Shown here: positions 1-8,143 of the stretch, piece by piece
How positions within the stretch are numbered: position 1 is the stretch's first letter
Layout: every line of letters starts with the position of its first letter
Assembly: GCF_030811595.1 (NCBI RefSeq)
Contig: NZ_JAUSRB010000002.1
Span: 4,030,001-4,094,000, forward strand
Direction of reading: 5' to 3'
DNA length: 64,000 nt
Source of the DNA: Streptosporangium brasiliense
GTDB lineage: Bacteria > Actinomycetota > Actinomycetes > Streptosporangiales > Streptosporangiaceae
Translations under genes and position numbers: made by a program
Notes under the pieces: model-generated
Told to the model about the DNA's origin: nothing
Database searches by the model: none
What the model saw: only the letters and a program-made list of their open reading frames with translations

Positions 1-1
1 C

Positions 2-190
2 AAACTGCCCAAGCGGCGCCTGTCCCGGCAGACCATCGTCCTGGTCCGCACCCCCGGCGGCTGGAAGATCAGCGCCATCCACAACGGCCGGGTCCGGCCC
101 GTCGGCGTCCCCGCGCCCGACGCCTTCCCGTCCAAGATGTCCCAACTGATGAGCCGCGCCGCCCGCCGCCTCGGCCTGGGCCGACGCTGA
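2..190 (+). CDS. C-terminal end of a SnoaL/DUF4440-like protein (partial)
   Basis: This is the last 62 codons of a gene that enters from the left edge and ends in TGA. The visible protein contains a beta-strand pair of the type VLVRTPGGWKISAIHNGRV, the usual C-terminal signature of SnoaL-like/SgcJ-EcaC family proteins (NTF2 fold, about 130-150 residues). It then has a basic tail ending LGLGRR. Members are small cone-shaped proteins of varied and often unknown function, so no reaction can be assigned. The start and N-terminal half lie outside the window. Confidence 0.6.
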   Translation, partial: KLPKRRLSRQTIVLVRTPGGWKISAIHNGRVRPVGVPAPDAFPSKMSQLMSRAARRLGLGRR

Positions 191-504
191 CCCCGCCCCC
201 GCGGTGGCGGCTGCTGCCCCGGTCCAGGGCGGTCGTCGGGGTGGTGGCCCCGGTCAGGGGCGCCGTGCCGGTGTTCCCGGTGCCGCAGGCCGAACTGACG
301 GACGCGGTGCCGGCCGGGCCGGGGGCCACGCGGGTCCGTCCGTGAACACCTCACAACGGGCCGTTCTCGGATGGCCTGAGGCATGTCGGCGAGATCCCAT
401 CCGATCACCTCGATCGGACGGGATCTCGCCGTTTCCCCGGAGGCCGTGGCCGTCGGCGGGCCCCTCCGAGCGTGTGCGGCGGCGAAGGGGCGCTCCAGGC
501 CGGA
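191..504. other. Convergent intergenic gap with hairpin repeat copy 1
   Basis: This 314-base gap lies between the plus-strand SnoaL-like gene and the minus-strand unknown gene. Its one clear structure is the hairpin at 388-430, described separately. Open frames in the gap have no ribosome site and look like chance GC-rich frames. Confidence 0.5.
388..430. repeat. Hairpin repeat copy 1, possible bidirectional terminator
   Basis: The perfect 11-bp arms GGCGAGATCCC (388-398) and GGGATCTCGCC (420-430) enclose a second 5-bp stem, CCGAT/ATCGG, around the 7-base loop CACCTCG. There is no T-tract. A second copy with the same core and loop lies at 22425-22465. In both copies the hairpin is preceded by the block CGGGCCGTTC. 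The position between convergent genes suits a terminator, but the sequence conservation between copies suggests a dispersed repeat family. Confidence 0.65.
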
Positions 505-987
505 TCAGCTGTTCGGGAAGAGTTCGTGGAGGAGTGTGTGGCCCGGCATGGCCTGGGCCGGACGCACGCCTACGGCGAACATCTCCGGGTCGTCGAACAC
601 CGGTTCCCCGCTGGGGCGGCGTGTGTAGGGGACCCGCCCGTAATCCACGCCGTCGCTTCCGTCGAAGCTCATCCAGGTGATCGTTTCCTGTTCCCCTTCG
701 CGTAGCGGATGGTTGGACACGGCCCGGCTGTAGACGGTGTCAGGTGTGGTGACCCATACCAGAGGGACGGCGAAGACCCATCGCGTTGCCTGGATCTCCT
801 GTGCCCTGGCGGCTGCCCGCGTCTCGAACGAGATGGCGGACCGTGGATCGCGGAGGTAGTCGTAGTCGCTGAGCACGAGCCTCCGCTCTCCTTCGAGAAC
901 GACGATCGCGGGGCAGTCGCGGGCGGCGATGTTCTTCTGGAGACGCTCGACCACATCGAAGAGCAGTGCGGCCGTCTCGTCGTTCAT
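505..987 (-). CDS. Unknown 160-residue protein downstream of rpoB
   Basis: I do not recognise this family. The protein is soluble, with no signal peptide or membrane segment. An N-terminal helical part (LLFDVVERLQKNIAARD) is followed by a mixed strand region. It is acidic and Trp/Tyr-rich in the middle and ends in LLHELFPNS. The ATG at 987 follows GGAGGACACG, a good ribosome site. The gene starts only 41 bases after the rpoB stop on the same strand, so co-transcription with rpoB is likely. It occupies the place where rpoC would normally be. Codon usage is typical of the genome. Function unknown. Confidence 0.7.
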   Translation of the reverse strand: MNDETAALLFDVVERLQKNIAARDCPAIVVLEGERRLVLSDYDYLRDPRSAISFETRAAARAQEIQATRWVFAVPLVWVTTPDTVYSRAVSNHPLREGEQETITWMSFDGSDGVDYGRVPYTRRPSGEPVFDDPEMFAVGVRPAQAMPGHTLLHELFPNS

Positions 988-1028
988 CGTGTCCTCCGAA
1001 GCTCGCGGCCCCCGGATCCTGTCGTGGT

Positions 1029-4000
1029 TCAGACCTCTTCGACGCTGCTCGGCTCACGCCGGGACAGGTCGATGCCGAGCTCTTCCGCGGCGCGGAAGAC
1101 GTCCTCGTCGGTGTCACGCATCTCGATGGACATGCCGTCGCTGGAGAGCACCTCGACGTTCAGGCACAGCGACTGCATTTCCTTGATGAGGACCTTGAAC
1201 GACTCCGGAATGCCGGGCTCGGGGATGTTCTCGCCCTTGACGATGGCCTCGTAGACCTTCACCCGGCCCAGGACGTCGTCGGACTTGATCGTCAACTGCT
1301 CCTGCAGGGCGTAGGCGGCGCCGTAGGCCTCCAGCGCCCACACCTCCATCTCACCGAAACGCTGCCCGCCGAACTGCGCCTTACCACCCAGCGGCTGCTG
1401 GGTGATCATGGAGTACGGACCGGTCGACCGCGCGTGGATCTTGTCGTCGACCAGGTGGAGCAGCTTCAGGATGTAGATGTAGCCGACCGAGATCGGGTGC
1501 GGGAACGGCTCGCCGGAACGGCCGTCGAACAGCCGGGCCTTGCCGCTGGACTGCACCAGCCGGTCCCCGTCACGGTTGGGGACGGTGCTGTCGAGCAGGC
1601 CGACGATCTCTTCCTCGTGGGCGCCGTCGAAGATCGGGGTGGCCATGTTGGTGCGCGGGTCGACCTCGGCGAAGCCCTTGTCGCGCAGCCGCTCGGCCCA
1701 GGCCTCCTGGATGCCGGTGATGTCCCAGCCGCGGGCGGCGATCCACCCCAGATGGGTCTCCAGCACCTGGCCGACGTTCATCCGGCCGGGCACGCCCAGC
1801 GGGTTGAGGATGATGTCGACCGGCGTGCCGTCCTCCAGGAACGGCATGTCCTCGACCGGGAGGATCTTGGAGATGACACCCTTGTTGCCGTGCCGGCCGG
1901 CCAGCTTGTCACCGTCGGTGATCTTACGCTTCTGCGCCACGTAGACGCGGACCAGCTCGTTGACCCCCGGCGGCAGCTCGTCGCCCTCCTCACGGCTGAA
2001 CACCCGCACCCCGATGACCTTGCCCTGCTCGCCGTGCGGCACCTTCAGGGAGGTGTCACGGACCTCGCGGGCCTTCTCACCGAAGATCGCGCGCAGCAGC
2101 CGCTCCTCGGGCGTCAGCTCGGTCTCGCCCTTGGGCGTGACCTTGCCGACCAGGATGTCGCCGGGGACGACCTCGGCGCCGATCCGGATGATGCCGCGCT
2201 CGTCGAGGTCGGCCAGCACCTCCTCGGAGACGTTCGGGATGTCCCGGGTGATCTCCTCGGGGCCCAGCTTGGTGTCGCGGGCGTCGACCTCGTGCTCCTC
2301 GATGTGGATCGAGGACAGCACGTCGTCCTGGACCAGCCGCTGGGACAGGATGATCGCGTCTTCGTAGTTGTGACCCTCCCACGGCATGAACGCCACCAGC
2401 AGGTTCTTGCCCAGCGCCATCTCGCCGTTGTCGGTGCACGGACCGTCGGCGACGACCTGGTTGACCTCGATCCGGTCGCCTTCCTTGACGATCGGCTTCT
2501 GGTTGAAGCAGGTGCCCTGGTTGGAGCGCTTGAACTTCGCGACCCGGTAGGTGGTGCGGGTGCCGTCGTCGTTCATCACCGTGACGTAGTCGGCCGAGAC
2601 CTCCTCGACCACGCCCGCCTTGTCGGCGGTGATGACGTCACCGGCGTCGGTCGCGGCACGGTATTCCATGCCGGTGCCCACCAGCGGCGACTCGCTCTTG
2701 AGCAGCGGCACCGACTGGCGCATCATGTTCGCGCCCATGAGCGCCCGGTTGGCGTCGTCGTGCTCCAGGAACGGGATCATCGCGGTGGCCACCGACACCA
2801 TCTGGCGCGGCGACACGTCCATGTAGTCGATCTCCTCGGCGCGGGCGAGCTCGGTCTCCCCGCCCTTGGTGCGGACCAGGACGCGAGCCTCGGCGAACGT
2901 GCCGTCGGGGTTGAGCGCCGTGTTGGCCTGCGCCTTGACGTAGCGGTCCTCCTCGTCCGCGGTGAGGTATTCGATCTGGTCGGTCACCGTCCCGTCGACG
3001 ACCTTGCGGTAGGGCGTCTCGATGAAGCCGAAGGGGTTGAGCCTGCCGTAGGAGGCCAGCGAGCCGATCAGGCCGATGTTCGGGCCTTCCGGCGTCTCGA
3101 TCGGGCACATCCGGCCGTAGTGGGACGGGTGCACGTCACGGACCTCGAAGCCGGCCCGCTCACGGGACAGACCACCGGGACCCAATGCGTTCAGCCGCCG
3201 CTTGTGCGTCAGGCCGGCCAGCGGGTTGATCTGGTCCATGAACTGCGACAGCTGGGAGGTGCCGAAGAACTCCTTGATGGAGGCGACGACCGGGCGGATG
3301 TTGATCAGGGTCTGCGGCGTGATCGCCTCGACGTCCTGGGTGGTCATCCGCTCGCGCACGACGCGCTCCATACGGGCCAGACCCAGGCGGACCTGGTTCT
3401 GGATGAGCTCGCCGACGCTGCGCAGGCGGCGGTTGCCGAAGTGGTCGATGTCGTCGGTCTCGATGATCACCGTGTCGATCGGCGCGCCCTCGGCCGCCGG
3501 CATCGAGGTCTCACCGGCGTGGAGCTTGACGATGTATTCGATGGTGGCGACGATGTCCTCTTCGGTCAGCGTCCCCTGCGTGATGTCGCTGTCGACACCC
3601 AGCTTCTTGTTGATCTTGTAACGGCCGACCTTGGCCAGGTCGTAACGCTTGTGGTTGAAATACAGATTCTCCAGCAGCGTCTGCGCCGACTCCTTGGTCG
3701 GCGGCTCGCCGGGCCGCAGCTTGCGGTAGATGTCGAGCAGGGCGTCGTCCTGGCCGGCCGTGTGGTCCTTCTCCAGGGTGGCCCGCATCGACTCGTACTG
3801 GCCGAACCGCTCGAGGATCTGCTCGTTGGTCCACCCCAGCGCCTTCAGCAGCACCGTGACGGCCTGCTTGCGCTTGCGGTCGATACGGACGCCGACACTG
3901 TCACGCTTGTCGATCTCGAACTCGAGCCAGGCCCCCCGGGACGGGATGACCTTGCAGCCGTAGAGGTCCTTGTCGGAGGTCTTGTCGACGCTGCGGTCGA

Positions 4001-4508
4001 AGTAGACGCCCGGGGACCGGACCAGCTGGGAGACCACGACACGCTCGGTGCCGTTGATGATGAAAGTGCCCTTGCCGGTCATGAGCGGGAAGTCGCCCAT
4101 GAACACGGTCTGGCTCTTGATCTCACCAGTGGTGTTATTGATGAACTCCGCCGTGACGAACATCGGGGCGGAGTAGGTCATGTCCTTGTCTTTGCACTCA
4201 TCGACTGAGTACTTGGGCGGCTCGAATCGGTGATCGCGGAACGACAGGGACATGGTTCCGGAGAAGTCCTCGATGGGACTGATCTCTTCGAAGATCTCTT
4301 CGAGACCCGACTGGGCCGGAACGTCCTTGCGCCCGGCCTGGCGAGCCGCCTCGACCCGCCCCTTCCACTTCTCGTTGCCGAGCAACCAGTCGAAGGACTC
4401 GGTCTGGAGAGCGAGAAGATCAGGAACTTCGAGCGGCTCCTGGACGCGGGAGAAGGAGACGCGACGGGGGCCGGCGGGTATGGCGGAGGCGTTGCGCGAG
4501 GCTGCCAC
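1029..4508 (-). CDS. rpoB: RNA polymerase beta subunit, solitary paralogue
   Basis: This encodes a full-length beta subunit of 1159 residues. The start is taken as GTG at 4508, preceded by GGAAGGACATCT and giving the usual actinobacterial N-terminus VAASRNASAIPAGP. An in-frame ATG at 4556 lacks a ribosome site. The rifampicin pocket is at residues 414-446. Asn replaces Ser at residue 440 (E. coli 531; codon 3189-3191) and Ile replaces Asn at residue 427 (E. coli 518). Asp425 (516) and His435 (526) are normal. rplL is not upstream and rpoC is not downstream, so this is unlikely to be the housekeeping operon. Extra rpoB genes with changed rifampicin regions are known in Nonomuraea-type genera. 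Calling this the alternative, rifampicin-tolerant copy is inference. Confidence 0.95.
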   Translation of the reverse strand: MAASRNASAIPAGPRRVSFSRVQEPLEVPDLLALQTESFDWLLGNEKWKGRVEAARQAGRKDVPAQSGLEEIFEEISPIEDFSGTMSLSFRDHRFEPPKYSVDECKDKDMTYSAPMFVTAEFINNTTGEIKSQTVFMGDFPLMTGKGTFIINGTERVVVSQLVRSPGVYFDRSVDKTSDKDLYGCKVIPSRGAWLEFEIDKRDSVGVRIDRKRKQAVTVLLKALGWTNEQILERFGQYESMRATLEKDHTAGQDDALLDIYRKLRPGEPPTKESAQTLLENLYFNHKRYDLAKVGRYKINKKLGVDSDITQGTLTEEDIVATIEYIVKLHAGETSMPAAEGAPIDTVIIETDDIDHFGNRRLRSVGELIQNQVRLGLARMERVVRERMTTQDVEAITPQTLINIRPVVASIKEFFGTSQLSQFMDQINPLAGLTHKRRLNALGPGGLSRERAGFEVRDVHPSHYGRMCPIETPEGPNIGLIGSLASYGRLNPFGFIETPYRKVVDGTVTDQIEYLTADEEDRYVKAQANTALNPDGTFAEARVLVRTKGGETELARAEEIDYMDVSPRQMVSVATAMIPFLEHDDANRALMGANMMRQSVPLLKSESPLVGTGMEYRAATDAGDVITADKAGVVEEVSADYVTVMNDDGTRTTYRVAKFKRSNQGTCFNQKPIVKEGDRIEVNQVVADGPCTDNGEMALGKNLLVAFMPWEGHNYEDAIILSQRLVQDDVLSSIHIEEHEVDARDTKLGPEEITRDIPNVSEEVLADLDERGIIRIGAEVVPGDILVGKVTPKGETELTPEERLLRAIFGEKAREVRDTSLKVPHGEQGKVIGVRVFSREEGDELPPGVNELVRVYVAQKRKITDGDKLAGRHGNKGVISKILPVEDMPFLEDGTPVDIILNPLGVPGRMNVGQVLETHLGWIAARGWDITGIQEAWAERLRDKGFAEVDPRTNMATPIFDGAHEEEIVGLLDSTVPNRDGDRLVQSSGKARLFDGRSGEPFPHPISVGYIYILKLLHLVDDKIHARSTGPYSMITQQPLGGKAQFGGQRFGEMEVWALEAYGAAYALQEQLTIKSDDVLGRVKVYEAIVKGENIPEPGIPESFKVLIKEMQSLCLNVEVLSSDGMSIEMRDTDEDVFRAAEELGIDLSRREPSSVEEV

Positions 4509-4874
4509 AGATGTCCTTCCGGAGGCACGGATGGAATCGAACTGCGCGCACGCCAAACGCCCCGGGATGATCCGGGGGCGTCAACAGACGGCGCGAGGGA
4601 GCATCATAACGCAAATGACAAACAGATTGCCATACATACTATAAGCGTCAACCTCGCTGCCGCTTTCAGCTTGTCACAGCCCGAGTGGCCTCGTCAACTT
4701 CTTACGGTCGCGGTGCGCGTCGACGCCATCCGCCGACCGCCTCGTGGGCGTCTTCCCGCCCGTCGAGCAGGACGGAGCCGGGTGGTCTCACCGTCTCCAG
4801 GAGCCGGGCCGGCACCTCCGCCGTCGGTGGAAGGCGCGACGCGAGCACCTCGGCGGCCGGCGGGAGACGGCAGG
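4509..4874. other. rpoB upstream region with candidate promoter
   Basis: This 366-base gap lies between rpoB and the response regulator, both on the minus strand. An AT-rich stretch at about 4605-4660 stands out from the 70% GC background. Reading toward rpoB it has TTGACG (4651-4646) and, 16 bases on, CAATCT (4629-4624), a plausible but weak promoter. The rest shows no clear gene or hairpin. The distance to the rpoB start is about 115 bases, leaving room for a leader. Confidence 0.35.
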
Positions 4875-5522
4875 TCAGCCGAGGTCCGCATCGTGCACCA
4901 GGATCGCCGCCTGCACCCTGTTGGCCAGGCCCAGCTTGGCGAGCAGCCGGCTGACGTGCGCCTTCACCGTCGCCTCCGTCAGCTTGAGCTCCCGTCCGAT
5001 CTCCGCGTTCGACAGGCCGCGGGCCAGTGCCCTGACCACGTCCTCCTCCCTGGCGGTCAGTGACGCCAGCCGGTCGCGCGCGGACTCGGCCCGGGAAGGG
5101 GCCTTGTCGACGAACGAGCTGATCAGCCGCTTGATCACCGTGGGAGACAGCATGGCCTGGCCCGCCGCGACCGTGCGGACGGCGGCGGCCAGCTCCCGGG
5201 GCGGGGTGTCCTTGAGCAGGAACCCGACCGCGCCGAGCCGTAGCGCCTCGTGGACGTATTCGTCCAGGTCGAACGTGGTGAGCATGATCAGCTTGGGCGC
5301 GTCGGGCGCGGCCAGGACCCGGGCCCCGGCGATCAGGCCGTCGGTGCCGGGCATGCGGACGTCCATCAGCACGACCTGGGGCCTGAGCCTGGCGGCGGCG
5401 GCGACCGCCTCGTCGCCGTCGCGGGCCTCGCCGACGACCGCCATGTCGCCCGCCGCCTCCAGGATCATCCGCAGCCCGGACCTGACCAGCGCCTCGTCGT
5501 CGACGATCAGTACGCGGATCAT
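4875..5522 (-). CDS. NarL/LuxR-family response regulator
   Basis: This 215-residue two-component regulator has a receiver domain at residues 1-120, with the acidic pair at 8-9 and phospho-acceptor Asp54 in LMDVRMPG. A LuxR-type helix-turn-helix (LTAREEDVVRALARGLSNAE) lies around residues 150-205. The ATG at 5522 overlaps the stop of the histidine kinase by four bases (ATGA), so the pair is translationally coupled. When phosphorylated it should bind DNA as a dimer. The target is not visible; the nearest candidate is the divergent secreted esterase. Confidence 0.9.
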   Translation of the reverse strand: MIRVLIVDDEALVRSGLRMILEAAGDMAVVGEARDGDEAVAAAARLRPQVVLMDVRMPGTDGLIAGARVLAAPDAPKLIMLTTFDLDEYVHEALRLGAVGFLLKDTPPRELAAAVRTVAAGQAMLSPTVIKRLISSFVDKAPSRAESARDRLASLTAREEDVVRALARGLSNAEIGRELKLTEATVKAHVSRLLAKLGLANRVQAAILVHDADLG

Positions 5523-6658
5523 GCGGCCGGGATCCTGGCCAGGACCTGGAAGCCGTCCTCGTCCCCCGGGCCGGCCTCCAGCCGGCCGCCGACCAGCTCG
5601 ACGCGTTCGCGCAGGCCGACCAGTCCCCAGCCGGAGCCGGGCAGCGCGCCGCGCGTCCCGGCGGAGGATCTGTTGCGCACGGTGACCTCCAGCTCGACGG
5701 GCCGGTAGCGGACGGACACCTCGGTCTCGGCGTTGCCCGCGTGCTTGTGCACGTTGGTCAGCGCCTCCTGGACCACGCGGTAGGCGGTGCGCTCCACGAC
5801 GGGACTGAGCGGACGCGCGGCGCCCTCGTCGTGGCGGTTGACCACGATGCCCAGCACGCGGGACTGGTCGAGCAGCCGGTCGAGGTCGGCCAGCGTGGGC
5901 TGCGGGCCGCGTACGGAGTCGGGCGATCGCAGCACGCCGAGCACCTCGCGCAGGTTGCTCAGCGCCTCCCTGCCGGCACCGCTGATCAGCGCCGCGGCTT
6001 CGGCCGTGCGCTCGTCGGGAGCGCTGACCTCCAGGGCGCCGGCGTGCAGGACCATCAGCGACACCCGGTGCGCGACCACGTCGTGCATCTCCCTCGCGAT
6101 GCGCGCTCGCTCCTGGCCGCGTGCCTGCTCGGCGCGGAGCACCTGCTCGCGCTGCAGCTGTCGCGCCTGCTCGCGCACCGCGTCGAGCACCTGCCGCCTG
6201 GCGCGGACCCACAGCCCTGTGAGCAGGGGCAGGGCGAGCAGCGCGCCGCCCATGAGGACCGCGTTGGCGAAGGTGCCCACGACCAGCGCCCGATATCCCC
6301 CGTCGCGGTAGGAGGCGAGACCGCTGAGTGCGAAGACCACGGTCGCGCCGCCGATGTAGAGCCACAGGTCGCGGCGGCTCAGGCGGGTGCCCGCGTAGTA
6401 GGAGGCCGCGACGGCGGCGGGCCACATCACCAGCCACGCGTAGGCGATGGCGCCCACCGCGGCCAGCGGCCACAGCGAGCGCCTGGCGCGGGCCGCGGCC
6501 ACTCCCGACGCGGCGGCGACGGCCGCGAGCACGGGGGCCGGCAACGCCGACTCCACGCCCATCGAACCGGACGCCGAAGCCACGGACAGGAGGAACACCG
6601 CCACGCCGAGCGCCCACGGCGTGATCCGCTCGACGATCTCGAACCTGCCGTATGTCAT
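5519..6658 (-). CDS. NarL-type sensor histidine kinase
   Basis: This 379-residue membrane kinase has several hydrophobic segments in residues 15-150 with no large extracytoplasmic domain, so it probably senses within the membrane. A coiled linker follows, then the HisKA_3 dimerisation motif REMHDVVAHR with phospho-acceptor His192. The C-terminal ATPase has the N-box-like QEALTNVHKH and the glycine box SGWGLVGLRERV. The start ATG at 6658 begins MTYGRFEI. It forms an operon with the downstream response regulator (4-base overlap). Divergent from it, 110 bases away, is a secreted hydrolase gene, a possible target. Confidence 0.9.
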   Translation of the reverse strand: MTYGRFEIVERITPWALGVAVFLLSVASASGSMGVESALPAPVLAAVAAASGVAAARARRSLWPLAAVGAIAYAWLVMWPAAVAASYYAGTRLSRRDLWLYIGGATVVFALSGLASYRDGGYRALVVGTFANAVLMGGALLALPLLTGLWVRARRQVLDAVREQARQLQREQVLRAEQARGQERARIAREMHDVVAHRVSLMVLHAGALEVSAPDERTAEAAALISGAGREALSNLREVLGVLRSPDSVRGPQPTLADLDRLLDQSRVLGIVVNRHDEGAARPLSPVVERTAYRVVQEALTNVHKHAGNAETEVSVRYRPVELEVTVRNRSSAGTRGALPGSGWGLVGLRERVELVGGRLEAGPGDEDGFQVLARIPAA

Positions 6659-6767
6659 GGCCAAGAGGCTATAGGGGGAGCTGGGCGGCGCCCCCCTACG
6701 AAAGTTGCGGGTGCCGGGTGACTTTCGCCGAGGACGGTACGGCCTGGCCGCACCGCATGGTGAGGGC

Positions 6768-7919
6768 ATGAGGAAAACAGCCGTCGCGAGCCTGCTCGCG
6801 CTCTCCGCACTCACCGGCATCGGTACGGTGGCCGCCGCGGCGTCCGCCCCCACGCCCGTGTCCACGTCCGCCTCCGCCCTCAGGCCCGCCCTGCCCGCGC
6901 CGACGGGCGGCCACGCCGTCGGAAGATCGGTCATGCACCTGATCGACCCCGGCCGCCCCGACCCGTGGGTGGCCGGCCAGGAGGCGCGCGAGCTGATGGT
7001 CTCGGTCTGGTATCCGGCGCGGAAGGCCGTGGGCAGGCCCGCGCCGTACGTCACGCCGCAGGAATCGGAATTGATCATCAGAAGCGTGCCGCAGCTGAAG
7101 GACGTGCCGCCGGACACGCTCGCCAGGACGGAGACGTACGCCCGCGTCGACGCGCCCGCGCTGAAGCGGAAGGGCGGTTGGCCGCTGGTGGTCCTGTCGC
7201 CCGGCATGACGTTGCCCCGCGCGACGATGACCTCGCTGGCCGAGGAGTTCGCGAGCCGGGGCTACCTGGTGGCGGGCATCGAGCACACCTACGAGTCGAT
7301 CGCCACCACCTTCCCCGACGGCAGGACCGTCACGTTCGAGGCGGGCAGGGGCGGCCAGACCCCGGAGCTGGGCGCGAAGGTCGCCCGGGTCAGGGCCGCC
7401 GACACGGCGTTCGTGCTGGACCGGCTGGAGGGGAGCAGGCGCTGGGGCCGGCTGATCGACGAGAGCAGGATCGCGATGGTGGGGCATTCGGTCGGCGGTC
7501 AGAGTGCCGCGCACCTCCTGCCCGGGAGCCGGTGGATCAAGGCCGCGGTCAATCTGGACGGCTCCTACAATCCGAGGACGCCGGCGGAGCCGGTCGAGAA
7601 GCCGTTCATGATGATCGGCAACCCGAGGCAGGCGCCGGGCGCCGGCGGGGGCAACGGCTCCTGGGACCTGTTCTGGCCGCACGTGACGGGTGACTGGAAG
7701 CGGTGGCTCACCGTGACGGGCGCCGAGCACATGAGCTTCGTCGACTACGCGGTGCTCCAGCCGCAGCTCGGGCTGCCGGAGCACCCGCTCGACGGAGAGC
7801 GCGCCGTAGAGATCACCCGCACGTACGTCACCGCCTTCCTCGACCTGCACCTGAAGGGCAGGCGTCAGCCGTTGCTGGACAGGCCGTCGGCCGACCACCC
7901 CGAGGTGAGATTCCACTGA
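6768..7919 (+). CDS. Secreted alpha/beta hydrolase, PAF-acetylhydrolase-like
   Basis: This 383-residue exported esterase/lipase-like protein begins with a Sec signal peptide (basic MRK, hydrophobic core to about residue 24, AAAA cleavage area). The triad can be read as Ser241 in GHSVGG, Asp264 in NLDGSY and His321 in GAEHMSF, as in the platelet-activating-factor acetylhydrolase/chlorophyllase-like group. Substrate is probably a short-chain or oxidised lipid ester, but that is family inference. The ATG at 6768 was chosen because it gives an intact signal peptide; upstream in-frame codons do not. The gene is divergent from the two-component pair and ends in a hairpin. Confidence 0.8.
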   Translation: MRKTAVASLLALSALTGIGTVAAAASAPTPVSTSASALRPALPAPTGGHAVGRSVMHLIDPGRPDPWVAGQEARELMVSVWYPARKAVGRPAPYVTPQESELIIRSVPQLKDVPPDTLARTETYARVDAPALKRKGGWPLVVLSPGMTLPRATMTSLAEEFASRGYLVAGIEHTYESIATTFPDGRTVTFEAGRGGQTPELGAKVARVRAADTAFVLDRLEGSRRWGRLIDESRIAMVGHSVGGQSAAHLLPGSRWIKAAVNLDGSYNPRTPAEPVEKPFMMIGNPRQAPGAGGGNGSWDLFWPHVTGDWKRWLTVTGAEHMSFVDYAVLQPQLGLPEHPLDGERAVEITRTYVTAFLDLHLKGRRQPLLDRPSADHPEVRFH

Positions 7920-8033
7920 ACGGCCGTACGGGTCCGGCCGGGCGTGGGTCCGCACGGAGCGAAGGCCGGTGCGGTCAGCCGGCGGCCTGATGGTCGCCAC
8001 GTGCCCGGGAGTCGCGGCCAGGAGCGCGGCACG

Positions 8034-8070
8034 CCCCTGCTCGGTGGGGGAGATCACCCCCGGGCAGGGG
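8034..8070. terminator. Nested hairpin after the secreted hydrolase
   Basis: An outer 7-bp stem CCCCTGC/GCAGGGG (8034-8040 with 8064-8070) encloses an inner GGGGG/CCCCC stem (8046-8050 with 8057-8061) around the loop AGATCA. It lies 115 bases after the hydrolase stop and 74 bases before the next start. No T-run follows, as is common in actinomycetes. Confidence 0.5.
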
Positions 8071-8143
8071 TGGCCTGACGTTTGCGGCCGCGGAGCGGGG
8101 GCAGCCGAGGCGGTGCCCAAGGCGGTGCTAAAGGAGGGTTTCC

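Noticed and set aside
966..4208. Very long open frame on the plus strand opposite rpoB (over 1000 codons)
   Set aside because: It is the antisense shadow of rpoB. Its composition (Val, Leu, Asp, Gly, Arg-rich) follows from GC-rich third positions and it matches no family.
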